This document shows positions 16,995 through 26,191 of a stretch of DNA of 64,000 nucleotides, in pieces (position 1 is the stretch's first letter; the number at the start of each line of letters is the position of its first letter). The stretch comes from JACQAP01 sp035275265 (GTDB lineage Bacteria; Pseudomonadota; Gammaproteobacteria; Burkholderiales; JACQAP01). Below the pieces are notes generated by a model that did not search any database, had not been told where the DNA came from, and saw only the letters and a list, made by a program, of their open reading frames with translations. Position numbers and translations under genes: made by a program. The stretch covers positions 1 to 64,000 of the forward strand of contig DATENC010000001.1 of the NCBI GenBank assembly GCA_035275265.1, written 5' to 3'.

Positions 16995-19400
16995 ATGCCT
17001 GCCAAGAAGAAAAGCGGCAAGTCTGCGCGCCCTCCTGTGAAATCGGGGCCGCGCAATACTGCGGCGCCGCGCCGCGCCGGCAACATCTCTGATGGAACGC
17101 TGAGAACCAACGATGTGGTGGTGGAGCAGGCGCGTGCGGCCAACTCTCTGGTTGCCGCGATGCCGTTCAACGCGACGAAGATATCCGAGTACGGTCACGA
17201 CAATGCACTGTCCCCGCCCTCGGGTGCTGTCGTGGCACCCGCCGACGCGGCGTTGACGGCAAGCACACAGTCTGAGGAAAACCAAACGGCCAAGACTGGC
17301 GGCTCGGCGCCGGCCGGAGAGAACGCGACCGTCGCGTCGCTCGACCGCGTCCGGGTGGATGGCGGCGGCGAGGTGTTGACGACCAATCAGGGCGTGCCGA
17401 TTGCCGACAACCAGAGTTCCCTGAAGGCGGGACTGCGGGGACCGACACTGCTCGAAGATTTCATTCTGCGCGAAAAAATCACCCATTTCGATCACGAACG
17501 CATACCCGAGCGTATCGTGCATGCGCGCGGCTCGGGCGCGCATGGATTCTTCGAGGCCTACGAGGCCTTGACACCATACACGCGCGCAGCGCCGTTTGCC
17601 GCAGCGGGCAAGATCACGCCGGTTTTCGTGCGGTTTTCCACGGTCGCCGGGGAGAAGGGTTCGAAAGACACGGCTCGCGACGTTCGCGGCTTTGCGGTGA
17701 AGTTCTATACCGACGAGGGCAACTGGGATCTGGTGGGCAACAACATTCCGGTGTTTTTCATCCAGGACGCGATGAAGTTTCCCGATCTGGTGCACGCCGT
17801 CAAACCGGAGCCGCATCATGGCATGCCCCAGGCGGCATCTGCCCACGACACCTTCTGGGATTTCGTTTCGTTGATGCCGGAGTCGACGCATATGCTGATG
17901 TGGGTCATGTCCGACCGGGCCATTCCGCGCAGCCTGCGCATGATGCAAGGTTTCGGCGTTCATACTTTCCGGCTCATTAATGACAAAGGCGAATCCGTCT
18001 TCTGCAAGTTTCACTGGAAGCCGCGCTTCGGCACGCATTCGCTGGTCTGGGATGAGGCGGTGAAAATCTCCGGGGCCGACCCCGATTTTCACCGGCGCGA
18101 TCTGTGGGAAGCCATCGAGTCGGGAGATTTCCCGGAATGGGAACTCGGACTGCAGATATTTACCGAGAAGCAAAGCGACGGATTCAGCTTCGATGTTCTG
18201 GATCCCACAAAACTTATTCCGGAGGAACTGGTACCGGTCAGGCCGGTGGGACGTATGGTTCTCAATCGCAATCCGGATAATTTTTTCGCCGAGACCGAGC
18301 AGGTGGCATTCTGCGCAGCGCACGTAGTCCCGGGAATCGACTTCAGCAATGACCCGCTTCTTGCCGGCCGCATTCATTCGTACGTCGATACGCAAATAAC
18401 CCGGCTCGGCGGGCCGAATTTCCATGAAATTCCCATCAATTCGCCGGTTGCAACGGTGCAAAACAATCAGCGCGACGGCATGCACCGCCAGGCGCTGCAC
18501 CGTGGCCGCGTTTCCTACGAACCGAATTCACTTGCGGGCGGGTGCCCGTTCCAAGCCGGACCCGCCGGATTCAAGTCGTTTCCGGCTCCTTTCCACGAAG
18601 ACAAAGTTCGCGGCAAGCCGGAGAAGTTCGCGGAACACTATGCGCAGGCCACGTTGTTTTTCAACAGCCAGTCCGATGTGGAAAAGGCGCATATCATTGC
18701 CGCATTCCGGTTTGAACTCAGCAAAGTGGGTGTTCCCGCGATTCGCGAACGCATGCTCGCATCGCTGGTGAATGTCTCGCCCGATCTCGCTGGAGAAGTC
18801 GCGGCAGGATTGGGCATGGAAGTGCCGGAAGCCCTTCCCAGGGCACTGGCGAAGCCGCCTGCGCCGGAGGTGCGGAAATCTCCCGCCCTGTCGCTACTCG
18901 CCCTTCCGGGCGAATGCGGTATTCGCACGCGCCAGATCGCGATCGTTGTTGCCGACGGCGTTGACGGTGCTTCGATCGCCGCGATACAGAGTGCGTTGGT
19001 GGCGGAAGGGGCAGTGGGGCATTTTGTGGGGCCCCGCGTCGGTAAATTCATCACGGACAATGGCGCCGAGGTCGAAGCCGACAGATCCATGGAAAATTCG
19101 CCCTCCGTGCTGTTTGATGCGCTGGTGTTGCCTGACGGCGCCAAGGCTATAGAAACGTTGGCGCGGGACGGGCACACGATGGAATATGTGAAGGACCAGT
19201 TCCGGCACTGCAAACCCATCCTTGCGCTCGGTGCTTCAACGAAGCTACTGGAGATGGCGGGGATCCGGGCCGCCAGCGGGAAGGACCCCGGACTCCTTGC
19301 CGCAGAGCCGAGCAAGGCGGCGGATGCGGCGGCTCGGTTTGTCGCTGCTATCGCAGCCCATCGTCATCCGGTCCGGGATAGCGATCCGCCCAAAATCTAG
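16995..19400 (+). CDS. katE: Catalase HPII (large-subunit clade)
   Basis: An 801-aa monofunctional haem catalase. A long basic, Ala-rich N-terminal arm (to about residue 130) precedes the core, which shows the catalytic His in IVHARGSGAHG, the distal Asn in VGNNIPVFFIQDAMKFPD, and the proximal Tyr in GRIHSYVDTQITRLG. The last ~170 residues form the flavodoxin/DJ-1-like domain (RQIAIVVADGVDG) of the HPII clade. ATG at 16995 with AAGGA upstream. Removes hydrogen peroxide in the cytoplasm, usually in stationary phase. Followed four bases later by an oxidoreductase gene. Confidence 0.96.
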   Translation: MPAKKKSGKSARPPVKSGPRNTAAPRRAGNISDGTLRTNDVVVEQARAANSLVAAMPFNATKISEYGHDNALSPPSGAVVAPADAALTASTQSEENQTAKTGGSAPAGENATVASLDRVRVDGGGEVLTTNQGVPIADNQSSLKAGLRGPTLLEDFILREKITHFDHERIPERIVHARGSGAHGFFEAYEALTPYTRAAPFAAAGKITPVFVRFSTVAGEKGSKDTARDVRGFAVKFYTDEGNWDLVGNNIPVFFIQDAMKFPDLVHAVKPEPHHGMPQAASAHDTFWDFVSLMPESTHMLMWVMSDRAIPRSLRMMQGFGVHTFRLINDKGESVFCKFHWKPRFGTHSLVWDEAVKISGADPDFHRRDLWEAIESGDFPEWELGLQIFTEKQSDGFSFDVLDPTKLIPEELVPVRPVGRMVLNRNPDNFFAETEQVAFCAAHVVPGIDFSNDPLLAGRIHSYVDTQITRLGGPNFHEIPINSPVATVQNNQRDGMHRQALHRGRVSYEPNSLAGGCPFQAGPAGFKSFPAPFHEDKVRGKPEKFAEHYAQATLFFNSQSDVEKAHIIAAFRFELSKVGVPAIRERMLASLVNVSPDLAGEVAAGLGMEVPEALPRALAKPPAPEVRKSPALSLLALPGECGIRTRQIAIVVADGVDGASIAAIQSALVAEGAVGHFVGPRVGKFITDNGAEVEADRSMENSPSVLFDALVLPDGAKAIETLARDGHTMEYVKDQFRHCKPILALGASTKLLEMAGIRAASGKDPGLLAAEPSKAADAAARFVAAIAAHRHPVRDSDPPKI

Positions 19401-19404
19401 GCAC

Positions 19405-20637
19405 ATGACCGTTGGCCAGGGCACGGCCACGACGCAGCGGGATCTCCGCACCGGCACTCCATTCTGGCTCCGGCGAGGCGATGTTCGGGTCGCCAGTTCC
19501 CCGCTTTCCGCGAACCTTGCGGTCGATGTTGCCGTGGTGGGTGCTGGCGTAAGTGGGGCGATGGTTGTCGACGCGCTTCTTCGCGCCGGCAAGAGTGTCG
19601 CCGTGCTCGACCGCCGTGGCCCGGTCAGAGGCTCGACCCCGGCAAGTACCGCATTGCTGCAGTTCGAGATCGATCAGCCGCTCATCCACCTGGCACGGAA
19701 AATTGGGTACGAGCGCGCAGTTCGAGCCTATTGGCGGTCCGCCACGGCGGTAGATTTCATGCGCGGCCGGATTGCGGACCTCGGCTTGCGCTGCGGCTTT
19801 CGCGAACGGCAGACAGTCTATCTGCCGGGCAATGTCCTGAACGTGTCGGAGTTGAAACAGGAAGCGGCTGCCCGGGTAAGAGTTGGATTGCGTTCGCGGT
19901 TCATCGGTACCGGCGAACTGCGAGTCCTGACGGGGATCGAGAAAGCGGGGGCGGTGCTTTCGAGCGGAGCTGGTGAGGTCGATCCGGCGTCACTGGTCGC
20001 TGGCCTGTGGCGATCCGCGCTGTCGCGAGGCGCCCGCATTTATGCCCCCACCGAGGTCGTCCACATCGACCCGGGTCGTGCACACGTCACGCTCACTACG
20101 GCCGACGGTCTTGCGGTGCGCGCAAAACATTCAGTATTCGCCACCGGATACGAACTGGTGAAGCTGATCAGACCGCGCGGCTATAAGGTGATCTCGACCT
20201 GGGCCATGGCGACGGTACCGCAGCCGCGCCGGCTGTGGCCCAGCCGCTGCCTGATCTGGGAGGCGGCCGACCCTTATCTTTATTTACGCACGACTCTGGA
20301 TGGAAGGGCCATCGCCGGCGGCGAGGACGAAGAGTTCTCGAACGACGAGAAGCGCGACGCACTAATTCCCAAGAAAATCACTGCGATCCGCCGCAAGCTC
20401 GGGAGGCTTCTGCCCGAGCTCGATACGAAGCCCGAATTTACCTGGGCAGGATGTTTCGGTGCCAGCGCCACCGGGCTTCCCGCTATCGGCGCGATCCCTG
20501 GCGCACCGCGCTGCCTCGCCGTCATGGGCTACGGCGGCAACGGCATGACTTTCAGTGTGATCGCGGCACAAGTGATTCAAAGGGCCATTCTGGGCTTGCC
20601 CGATCCCGACGCCGACTTGTTCGCGCTGCCGGAGTAA
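19405..20637 (+). CDS. FAD-dependent oxidoreductase (DAO family)
   Basis: A 410-aa flavoprotein with an N-terminal dinucleotide-binding VAVVGAGVSGAMV followed by VLDRRGP, a SGAGEVDPASLVAGL substrate-domain block, and a C-terminal PAIGAIPGAPRCLAVMGYGGNGMTFS typical of glycine oxidase/D-amino-acid dehydrogenase-like DAO proteins. Substrate cannot be read from sequence. The ATG at 19405 lies four bases after the katE stop; co-transcription would place a peroxide-producing or amine-oxidising enzyme next to a catalase. Confidence 0.87.
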   Translation: MTVGQGTATTQRDLRTGTPFWLRRGDVRVASSPLSANLAVDVAVVGAGVSGAMVVDALLRAGKSVAVLDRRGPVRGSTPASTALLQFEIDQPLIHLARKIGYERAVRAYWRSATAVDFMRGRIADLGLRCGFRERQTVYLPGNVLNVSELKQEAAARVRVGLRSRFIGTGELRVLTGIEKAGAVLSSGAGEVDPASLVAGLWRSALSRGARIYAPTEVVHIDPGRAHVTLTTADGLAVRAKHSVFATGYELVKLIRPRGYKVISTWAMATVPQPRRLWPSRCLIWEAADPYLYLRTTLDGRAIAGGEDEEFSNDEKRDALIPKKITAIRRKLGRLLPELDTKPEFTWAGCFGASATGLPAIGAIPGAPRCLAVMGYGGNGMTFSVIAAQVIQRAILGLPDPDADLFALPE

Positions 20638-20679
20638 CGATGTATGTGAATTAATCGTGGGTTCGAGCCCATCGTTGCG

Positions 20680-21108
20680 CTACGGGCAGTTGCCTATTCT
20701 TGTGCCTGTCTGCGTCTCGGACATGGTCATGTTCTTTCCGCCCATGTTCATCTGGATGCTGCCGCGATACGTGGTCGCCGTGGTCTGGAACACGGCAATT
20801 GCGCTGCCCCTGTTCGGTCCCGGGCACGCGATGCGATAGGAAACGGCGCCGTCACTTGCCTGGTAGTCGAGCAGGTCGCAATTCCTGAGCGGATTCTTGC
20901 TCAGAATAGAGAATGCCTCGCCCGATTCCAGGTCGGCTGGCCTTAAGCATCGAGCGACGACAAACGGCGCCGCGACATCCTGCACATTGGGCAAGGCAAT
21001 GCGGACCTCGACCTGGTACAACCCGGGAGCCAGTGACGGATCGGCTGCAACGGATGTGATTGCCGCCAAAGCGGCAATTGCACCTGCCAGTGCGGGCAAG
21101 GTGCGCAT
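20680..21108 (-). CDS. DUF3617-type exported protein
   Basis: A 142-aa protein with a signal peptide (MRTLPALAGAIAALAAITSVAADPS). Two Cys (ARCLRP, RNCDLLDY), the ACPGP segment and the closing TGTRIGNCP match the DUF3617 pattern of small periplasmic proteins of unknown function. An ATG at 21147 would add 13 hydrophobic residues; 21108 gives the cleaner signal sequence. Convergent with the FAD oxidoreductase. Confidence 0.78.
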   Translation of the reverse strand: MRTLPALAGAIAALAAITSVAADPSLAPGLYQVEVRIALPNVQDVAAPFVVARCLRPADLESGEAFSILSKNPLRNCDLLDYQASDGAVSYRIACPGPNRGSAIAVFQTTATTYRGSIQMNMGGKNMTMSETQTGTRIGNCP

Positions 21109-21261
21109 CTGATACCCATCAAAGAGAAAGTTAAAGATGAAATGCATTCATTGCGAAGGACGCAGAGGACAGAGACCTCAAGTTTCGACGACCATAGGTT
21201 TTCCCCGTGACCTTATCCCGTCGGAAGATCGTCTGCGTGGGGGTAATGATATAGTTTGTTC

Positions 21262-21789
21262 ATGCACCGCATGTTCGTATTTGTGTCGCTGTTGCTGATC
21301 TGGGTCAATGCGGGCCACAGCGGTGACTATTACGCGACTCCCAGCAATTCCGAAGTGGCAGAAGATCGCGTCGGGCGAATATTCTGGGCGCGCGCTCCGT
21401 TGTCCGAGACGAGCGTCGACTTCTTCAGGGATGTGGAGCTGCGGGAGCGCGTCCCCGTGCGAGAAAAGAAGCGGTTCAAGATCGTTGACGTGCTGCCTAC
21501 CGATCGCTTTCCCCACCCCGACGTCCTCTACCTTGTGCGCTTCGATTCTCAGGAAGATGCCTATATCGAAGTCGACGCCTTTGAAAAGCTGTTGTATCGC
21601 GATCCCAGCAGCGACCAGGTAGTGACCTCAGTGTTCCAGCCGCCGGGCGCAGCAGGCCTGCACGTCTATGTCTTCGAGCGCAGCGGCATCTTCAGCGCCG
21701 ATCCCGACGTCATCTGGTCACGGATCAGGAACGATGGCCCGCGCAGGTTCATTCCGGTCAGGCCCGCTGCGGCGCCGCCAGCGAATTGA
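21262..21789 (+). CDS. Hypothetical exported protein
   Basis: A 175-aa protein not recognised. It begins with a signal peptide (MHRMFVFVSLLLIWVNAGHSG). The mature part is mixed alpha/beta with many charged residues (REKKRFKIVDVLPTDRFPHP, LVRFDSQEDAYIEVDAFEKLL). The ribosome site is weak; TTG 21256 or ATG 21271 are alternatives. Divergent from the DUF3617 gene and convergent with the Coq4-like gene. Confidence 0.6.
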   Translation: MHRMFVFVSLLLIWVNAGHSGDYYATPSNSEVAEDRVGRIFWARAPLSETSVDFFRDVELRERVPVREKKRFKIVDVLPTDRFPHPDVLYLVRFDSQEDAYIEVDAFEKLLYRDPSSDQVVTSVFQPPGAAGLHVYVFERSGIFSADPDVIWSRIRNDGPRRFIPVRPAAAPPAN

Positions 21790-21835
21790 TCCTTCCGTCG
21801 CCCGGGAGGCGGGTGTTGAACCCGCCTCATCCCCC

Positions 21836-22786
21836 TCACGCCCTCGCTGGCAGTTTCGGCAACAGTCCGACTTTGGCCCGGGCTTCCTGCAGACCGAGCG
21901 ACATCAGCGGCCAGAAATTCCACTGGTGCGTGATGTCGACGTTCATCTTCGCGCCACGGTGAATTGCCCAGAGTACTTTCTCCGGGTCAAAGTTGCCGAC
22001 CTGGGGTGGGGTCACCGGCGTGATCCGTATGCCGTGATGGAACTGCAGGATCACGAACTGGATGAAGAAGAAGCCGTCCTCCCTGCGATTGCCCCCCTGG
22101 AAGCTGCCCTGCTGGATCTCGCCCATTGGCGTTGTTTCATGTTCGGCGAGCACGTGTCCGATGTCGTGGTAGGCGACAGAATCGGCAATCCCGCCGGGTT
22201 CGCCCGGAAATCCGAATCCAACCCCCGTCATGTGCTTCCAGTACTCGCGCCCTAGCGTTCCTTCGGGAAGCAGGCCGATGCGCTTGTAGTCCCAAAGCTT
22301 GTTCTTGTTGACCGCGGCTTTGAGCATCATCGCGCCGAAGAAGCGGAGTACGCCCATGACGCCTTCGGACCAATACGCTTCCTTGATCAGGGCCCGGAAG
22401 GCGCGCCTCACCGCAAGCATGCGCGCCTTGATGCGCCGGCCTGTTATCAAAGCGTCCAATACGTCGATTACAGAATCCCTGGTCGCAAGCTGTCGCGACA
22501 ATTCTTTCAGGAACACAACGGAGCCGGGTTTCACCGGATTGCTCAGCAGAGCGGCTATCGCTGTTAACTGTATCAGCCGCTTGCGTTGGTGCGCGCCCTC
22601 GATGTGCACTGCCGACGGATCGATGGGCTGCGGGTCCTCGGACGGAACGTCGTATCCGGTGATCCTGGCGTAGGTCACGAGAAAAAGCCGTTCCTGCGGT
22701 TCCAGCGCGCCGCTCGGGCTGAGCGCCGTGCGCAATACGCGAAAAACCGTGTCCAGTTCTCTTGACGAATAAACATCGATATCCAT
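21836..22786 (-). CDS. Coq4-like protein with N-terminal TerB-like helical region
   Basis: A 316-aa protein. Residues 165-235 resemble Coq4: LLPEGTLGREYWKHM, then H207-D208-I-G-H211, 11 residues, then E223, an exact HDxxHx11E metal motif of Coq4, which acts in ubiquinone biosynthesis (C1 decarboxylation/hydroxylation). The N-terminal ~150 residues (ALSPSGALEPQERLFLVTYA and the helices after it) look like a TerB-type helical domain and are absent from ordinary Coq4. ATG at 22786 has AAAGGAG seven bases upstream. No other ubi genes are adjacent. Coq4-like fold is my reading of the motif; a ubiquinone role is inference. Confidence 0.7.
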   Translation of the reverse strand: MDIDVYSSRELDTVFRVLRTALSPSGALEPQERLFLVTYARITGYDVPSEDPQPIDPSAVHIEGAHQRKRLIQLTAIAALLSNPVKPGSVVFLKELSRQLATRDSVIDVLDALITGRRIKARMLAVRRAFRALIKEAYWSEGVMGVLRFFGAMMLKAAVNKNKLWDYKRIGLLPEGTLGREYWKHMTGVGFGFPGEPGGIADSVAYHDIGHVLAEHETTPMGEIQQGSFQGGNRREDGFFFIQFVILQFHHGIRITPVTPPQVGNFDPEKVLWAIHRGAKMNVDITHQWNFWPLMSLGLQEARAKVGLLPKLPARA

Positions 22787-22916
22787 GTTCCACTCCTTTC
22801 AATTGAAAAAATACAACGTTAATGATTGCTGCCTAGCGAAATTTCGCGATGCCTCTTGCCTCGTCACGCCACCACGATCGTCACGTCAATGAGACCGGAC
22901 TTCTACGAGGCGGTAT

Positions 22917-23207
22917 TCAGACGATGCTTGCATGGAAGTCTCCTCGAATCAGTTTTGAATACCGGGACGCGGTGTACGGGGGAGCCATCCTGAATCGCGC
23001 CTCGCTTCCAGCACCCACGAGAACGCGCCCGTTGCTTCCCAACTGCAGGTTGTCTCCCTCACGCAGTACGTAGTCGCGATTGAGTCCAGGCTGGGTAATC
23101 AGCAGCGTTCCCGCTTCGCAGGAAAGGATCCAACCCTCGGCGCTTTCGACGCGCATCAGCCCGTTTTCCTGCAGAACATATGAGTTGTCTACGGATTGAA
23201 TTTTCAT
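22917..23207 (-). CDS. DUF2917-like small protein
   Basis: A 96-aa protein with a compact beta-rich centre: GLMRVESAEGWILSCEAGTLLITQ, GLNRDYVLREGDNLQLGSNGRVLV. This is the pattern of DUF2917 proteins (small cupin-like fold, function unknown). ATG at 23207 has GAGGAG at good spacing. Divergent from the MocR regulator gene 220 bases away, the usual arrangement for a MocR target, so it is a plausible regulated gene. Confidence 0.72.
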   Translation of the reverse strand: MKIQSVDNSYVLQENGLMRVESAEGWILSCEAGTLLITQPGLNRDYVLREGDNLQLGSNGRVLVGAGSEARFRMAPPYTASRYSKLIRGDFHASIV

Positions 23208-23427
23208 GGCGATGTCTCCTCAGTTCTCGTTTTCGATGGCGGCCATGTTGCATGCACCGGTTCTGCGAACCAAGGACGGCGGGCCATCTGAACCACGGAC
23301 TATCCGGCACGCGGAGCAGGACTGTATCGGTCGAAGCGCGATACAGTTCCAGCGGACAAGGCGGCCGCCGTGCGCGACAATGGCGTTCTAGAGCTTCAGA
23401 ATCGGGACATGACATCCGGGAGGAACC

Positions 23428-24885
23428 ATGATCCATCTCGACAAGGACGCGGAAACGCCTCTGGCCGACCAGATCGTGATGCAGCTTGCGGGGCTGATTC
23501 AGAACGGCAACATGCCTTCCGGCACGCGCCTGCCGTCGATCCGCAAGATGGCAGGCGAGTTGCTGGTCAGCAGCGCCACAGTCGTGGCGGCTTATGACCG
23601 CCTGATCGCCCGGGGACTCGTGGAATCGCGCGCTTCATCCGGCTTCTTCGTCGCCCCGCAAACGCCGGGCGCCGTGCGCGGCCCGCTCATTCCCCAGCGG
23701 GTCAAGTACGACGCCGTGTCCACGCTCAAGCAAGTGATGAAAAAGCAGGACGGCGTGATTCCGGCCAGCGGCGGTTTCCTGCCCGAGACCTGGCTCGAAG
23801 ACACGCTATCGAGCCGGCGGCTGGCAAGCGTTGCGCGTCAGGGAAAGCGGGCTTTCGTGACACCCGGCACCGCTGAAGGCTACGCGCCGCTGCGCCAGCA
23901 ACTCGCTGTAAAGCTGGCGATGATGGGCGTGCCGTCGCATGAGGACCAGATCCTGCTGACCTTCGGCGTTACTCACGCTTGCGAATTGATCTGCCGTGCG
24001 CTGCTCTCGCCCGGGGACGCCGTGGTCGTGGATGAGCCCGGATACTACGGCCTGTATGCGCAGTTGGGTGCGCACGGTGCGCGCCTGTTGCCGGTTCCCC
24101 GGAAAATCGACGGGCCGGATGTGGAGGTGCTCGCCGAGGTGTGCGCGCGTTTCCGGCCAAAACTCTATTTCACGCAGACGCTGATGAACAATCCGACTGG
24201 AACGTCTACGAGCGTATCCAACGCGGCGGCGATCCTGAGCATTGCCGAGCGGCATGACATGCTGGTCGTCGAGGACGATATATATGGTGACCTTTATCCC
24301 GGCAGCAACGCGGTGCGCCTGGCGCAGTTGAACCGGCTTCAGCGCGTGATCTTCGCATCCAGCTTCACCAAGCTGCTCTCACCAAACATAAGAGTGGGCT
24401 ACCTGACCGCCGCCCCGCAACTGGTCGAGTCGTTCCTCGCGCAGAAGATGCTTTCGGTATTCACCACATCCGAATTCGACGAACGTCTCGTTTATTCGAT
24501 CCTCGCGGATGGCGGGTACAGGAAGCACGTGGAAAGACTCAAGAACCGCCTGGGGCAGCAGAAGCCGGCGGTCGTCAAGGGTTTGACGGAAGCTGGATTG
24601 AAGCCGCTGACACAGGATCATGCGTCGGTCTTCGTCTGGGCCGCGCTTCCGGAAGGCATCCAGGCGGAGGTGCTGGTACAGGACGCCGCGGAGCACGGAT
24701 TCATGCTCATCCCCGGATCGCTGTTCTTTGTCAACGCGCCCGAATCTTCATGGATGCGGTTCAACATGGGATGGTCCAACGACAAGCGGCTGTTTCAGTA
24801 TTTTGCACAGCGCCTGCCGATCCTCCAGAAAATGACCTCCACTGAGTTCAGCCGTCCGGTACAGAAAAGTCAGACACCCTCTTAG
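23428..24885 (+). CDS. MocR/GntR-family PLP-binding transcriptional regulator
   Basis: A 485-aa fusion. Residues 1-75 form a GntR winged helix (PSGTRLPSIRKMAGELLVSSATVVAAYDRLIARGLV). The rest is a fold-type I aminotransferase-like domain with TFGVTHACELICRALLSPGD, DEPGYYGLY, NNPTGTS and the PLP Lys in SSFTKLLSPNIRVGY. MocR proteins use PLP or an amino-acid aldimine as effector. ATG at 23428 with GGGAGGAACC. Targets probably include the divergent DUF2917 gene and perhaps the Coq4-like gene beyond it. Confidence 0.92.
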   Translation: MIHLDKDAETPLADQIVMQLAGLIQNGNMPSGTRLPSIRKMAGELLVSSATVVAAYDRLIARGLVESRASSGFFVAPQTPGAVRGPLIPQRVKYDAVSTLKQVMKKQDGVIPASGGFLPETWLEDTLSSRRLASVARQGKRAFVTPGTAEGYAPLRQQLAVKLAMMGVPSHEDQILLTFGVTHACELICRALLSPGDAVVVDEPGYYGLYAQLGAHGARLLPVPRKIDGPDVEVLAEVCARFRPKLYFTQTLMNNPTGTSTSVSNAAAILSIAERHDMLVVEDDIYGDLYPGSNAVRLAQLNRLQRVIFASSFTKLLSPNIRVGYLTAAPQLVESFLAQKMLSVFTTSEFDERLVYSILADGGYRKHVERLKNRLGQQKPAVVKGLTEAGLKPLTQDHASVFVWAALPEGIQAEVLVQDAAEHGFMLIPGSLFFVNAPESSWMRFNMGWSNDKRLFQYFAQRLPILQKMTSTEFSRPVQKSQTPS

Positions 24886-25429
24886 AAGTCGCGGAAACAA
24901 AAGGACAGGGCCGAGGTTCGAGGACCGAGAAAAGCGTGTGCTGTGTGCTGCGGCGGCACCAGCCGGCCAAGTGGTCCGACATTCCCAGTCTTGCCAGTCA
25001 GAATCGAATGTCGAAAGCGGGCACTCGCACGGTAAGAAATTCTAAGGACGATTGGACTAGCGCGGGTCTAGTACGCGATGTAGCTAACTTTGTAGTTAGT
25101 GGCGCTTCTCTGGGCCCTATGCCCCTGCAAAATCAATAGTCCACCGTAGAAACATACTGACCTTTGCGCGCAAAGGACTACCCAGGTTAGTGCACGGATA
25201 GGGCTGTGACAGACGACGGCATTGGATCCTTGTTCTGCGAGTGGGCGCATCAGGCATGCTGGTTGAACTTTCGCTATCGGCCAAAAGCCGACATACGTGA
25301 CCCCACTTGAAAGCCGCAAGCGACGGGCGGAGACTTCGTGTTCTATCTAAACGAAATATGCGAATGTCGTGGTCGCTCAAGATGCAGACTAATTACAGGG
25401 TTAGCCTGCAAGGCCAGGGAGAAAAAAGC
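24886..25429. other. Gene-poor atypical region
   Basis: About 540 bases with no convincing gene. It holds a perfect 16-base palindrome CCTTTGCGCGCAAAGG (25161-25176), a short inverted repeat CTAAC-N6-GTTAG near 25085-25102, and a stretch around 25240-25300 (CTATCGGCCAAAAGCCGACA) of the kind often left between accessory genes. Base composition looks lower in GC by eye than the flanks; it was not counted. Confidence 0.45.
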
Positions 25430-26086
25430 ATGGTGACAATACACGACAAGTCGGTCCGAGCACTTGGTGTCTGGTCCGCGGTCTTCTGTGCTATCTTCAG
25501 TCTCGCATACATTTTGGCGCAGATCGGCGAATGGCTGGGATTATTCGGCTCGGCCGGCGGTCCTCATAGTCGAAGCACGTCTCTTGGTTTGGTGCTGCTT
25601 CTCACGCCGTCGTTGCTACTTGGCATTGCCTTCGTCGTGCTGACGGTGAGCATCCATTACTACGCTGAATCCCAGGCCCGGATCTGGAGTCATCTCGCAG
25701 TGGCTTTTGCTTCAATGTATGCCACGCTAATTAGCATCGTCTACTACGTACAACTCGCTTTCGTATTACCTCGCGTCGCGCGAGGCGACGCTGCTGGCAT
25801 CGAGCTATTGATATTCGAGCCGTTCGATTCGTTTCTATACGCCGTCGACGTCTTCGGCTACAGCCTTATGAGCCTCTCGACGTTGTTCGCTGCGGCGGTA
25901 TTCGGTAACCAAGGCCTTGAGCGCTGGATCCGTTGGGCTCTTATCGCCAACGGCTGTCTCATACCGTTTCTGGTACTGCAAATGTACTACCCACCGCTGA
26001 TCTGGGGCGGCAGCCTGTGGGGCATTACGTTCCCGACCGCAACCTGGCTTCTGGCGATACATTTCAACCGCTTGCAAAGGCTGTAG
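25430..26086 (+). CDS. Hypothetical multi-TM membrane protein
   Basis: A 218-aa protein with about six hydrophobic helices (AVFCAIFSLAYILAQI; LGLVLLLTPSLLLGIAFVVL; LAVAFASMYATLISIVYYVQLAFVL; DVFGYSLMSLSTLFAAAVFG; WALIANGCLIPFLVLQMY; LWGITFPTATWLLAI). I do not recognise the family. The ATG at 25430 follows GGGAGAAAAAAGC; in-frame upstream sequence looks non-coding. GC appears lower than the surroundings, and with the next gene it may be an acquired pair. Confidence 0.65.
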   Translation: MVTIHDKSVRALGVWSAVFCAIFSLAYILAQIGEWLGLFGSAGGPHSRSTSLGLVLLLTPSLLLGIAFVVLTVSIHYYAESQARIWSHLAVAFASMYATLISIVYYVQLAFVLPRVARGDAAGIELLIFEPFDSFLYAVDVFGYSLMSLSTLFAAAVFGNQGLERWIRWALIANGCLIPFLVLQMYYPPLIWGGSLWGITFPTATWLLAIHFNRLQRL

Positions 26087-26191
26087 GAGCTGTCTGTTTA
26101 GCCGTTGAGTCCGGAATTGAAGCTCATCCCAGGACCCAAGGCTTGGCCTCTATGGTCTGCTCAAGCGCTCAATGCAGAACAAACAAGGCAT

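Noticed and set aside
16950..18500. Long leftward open frame across katE
   Set aside because: Antisense to unmistakable catalase motifs; Arg/His-rich with no domain.
20655..20685. TGGGTTCGAGCCCA, resembling a tRNA T-arm
   Set aside because: The fifth stem pairs do not form, and no D-arm, anticodon arm or acceptor stem surrounds it.
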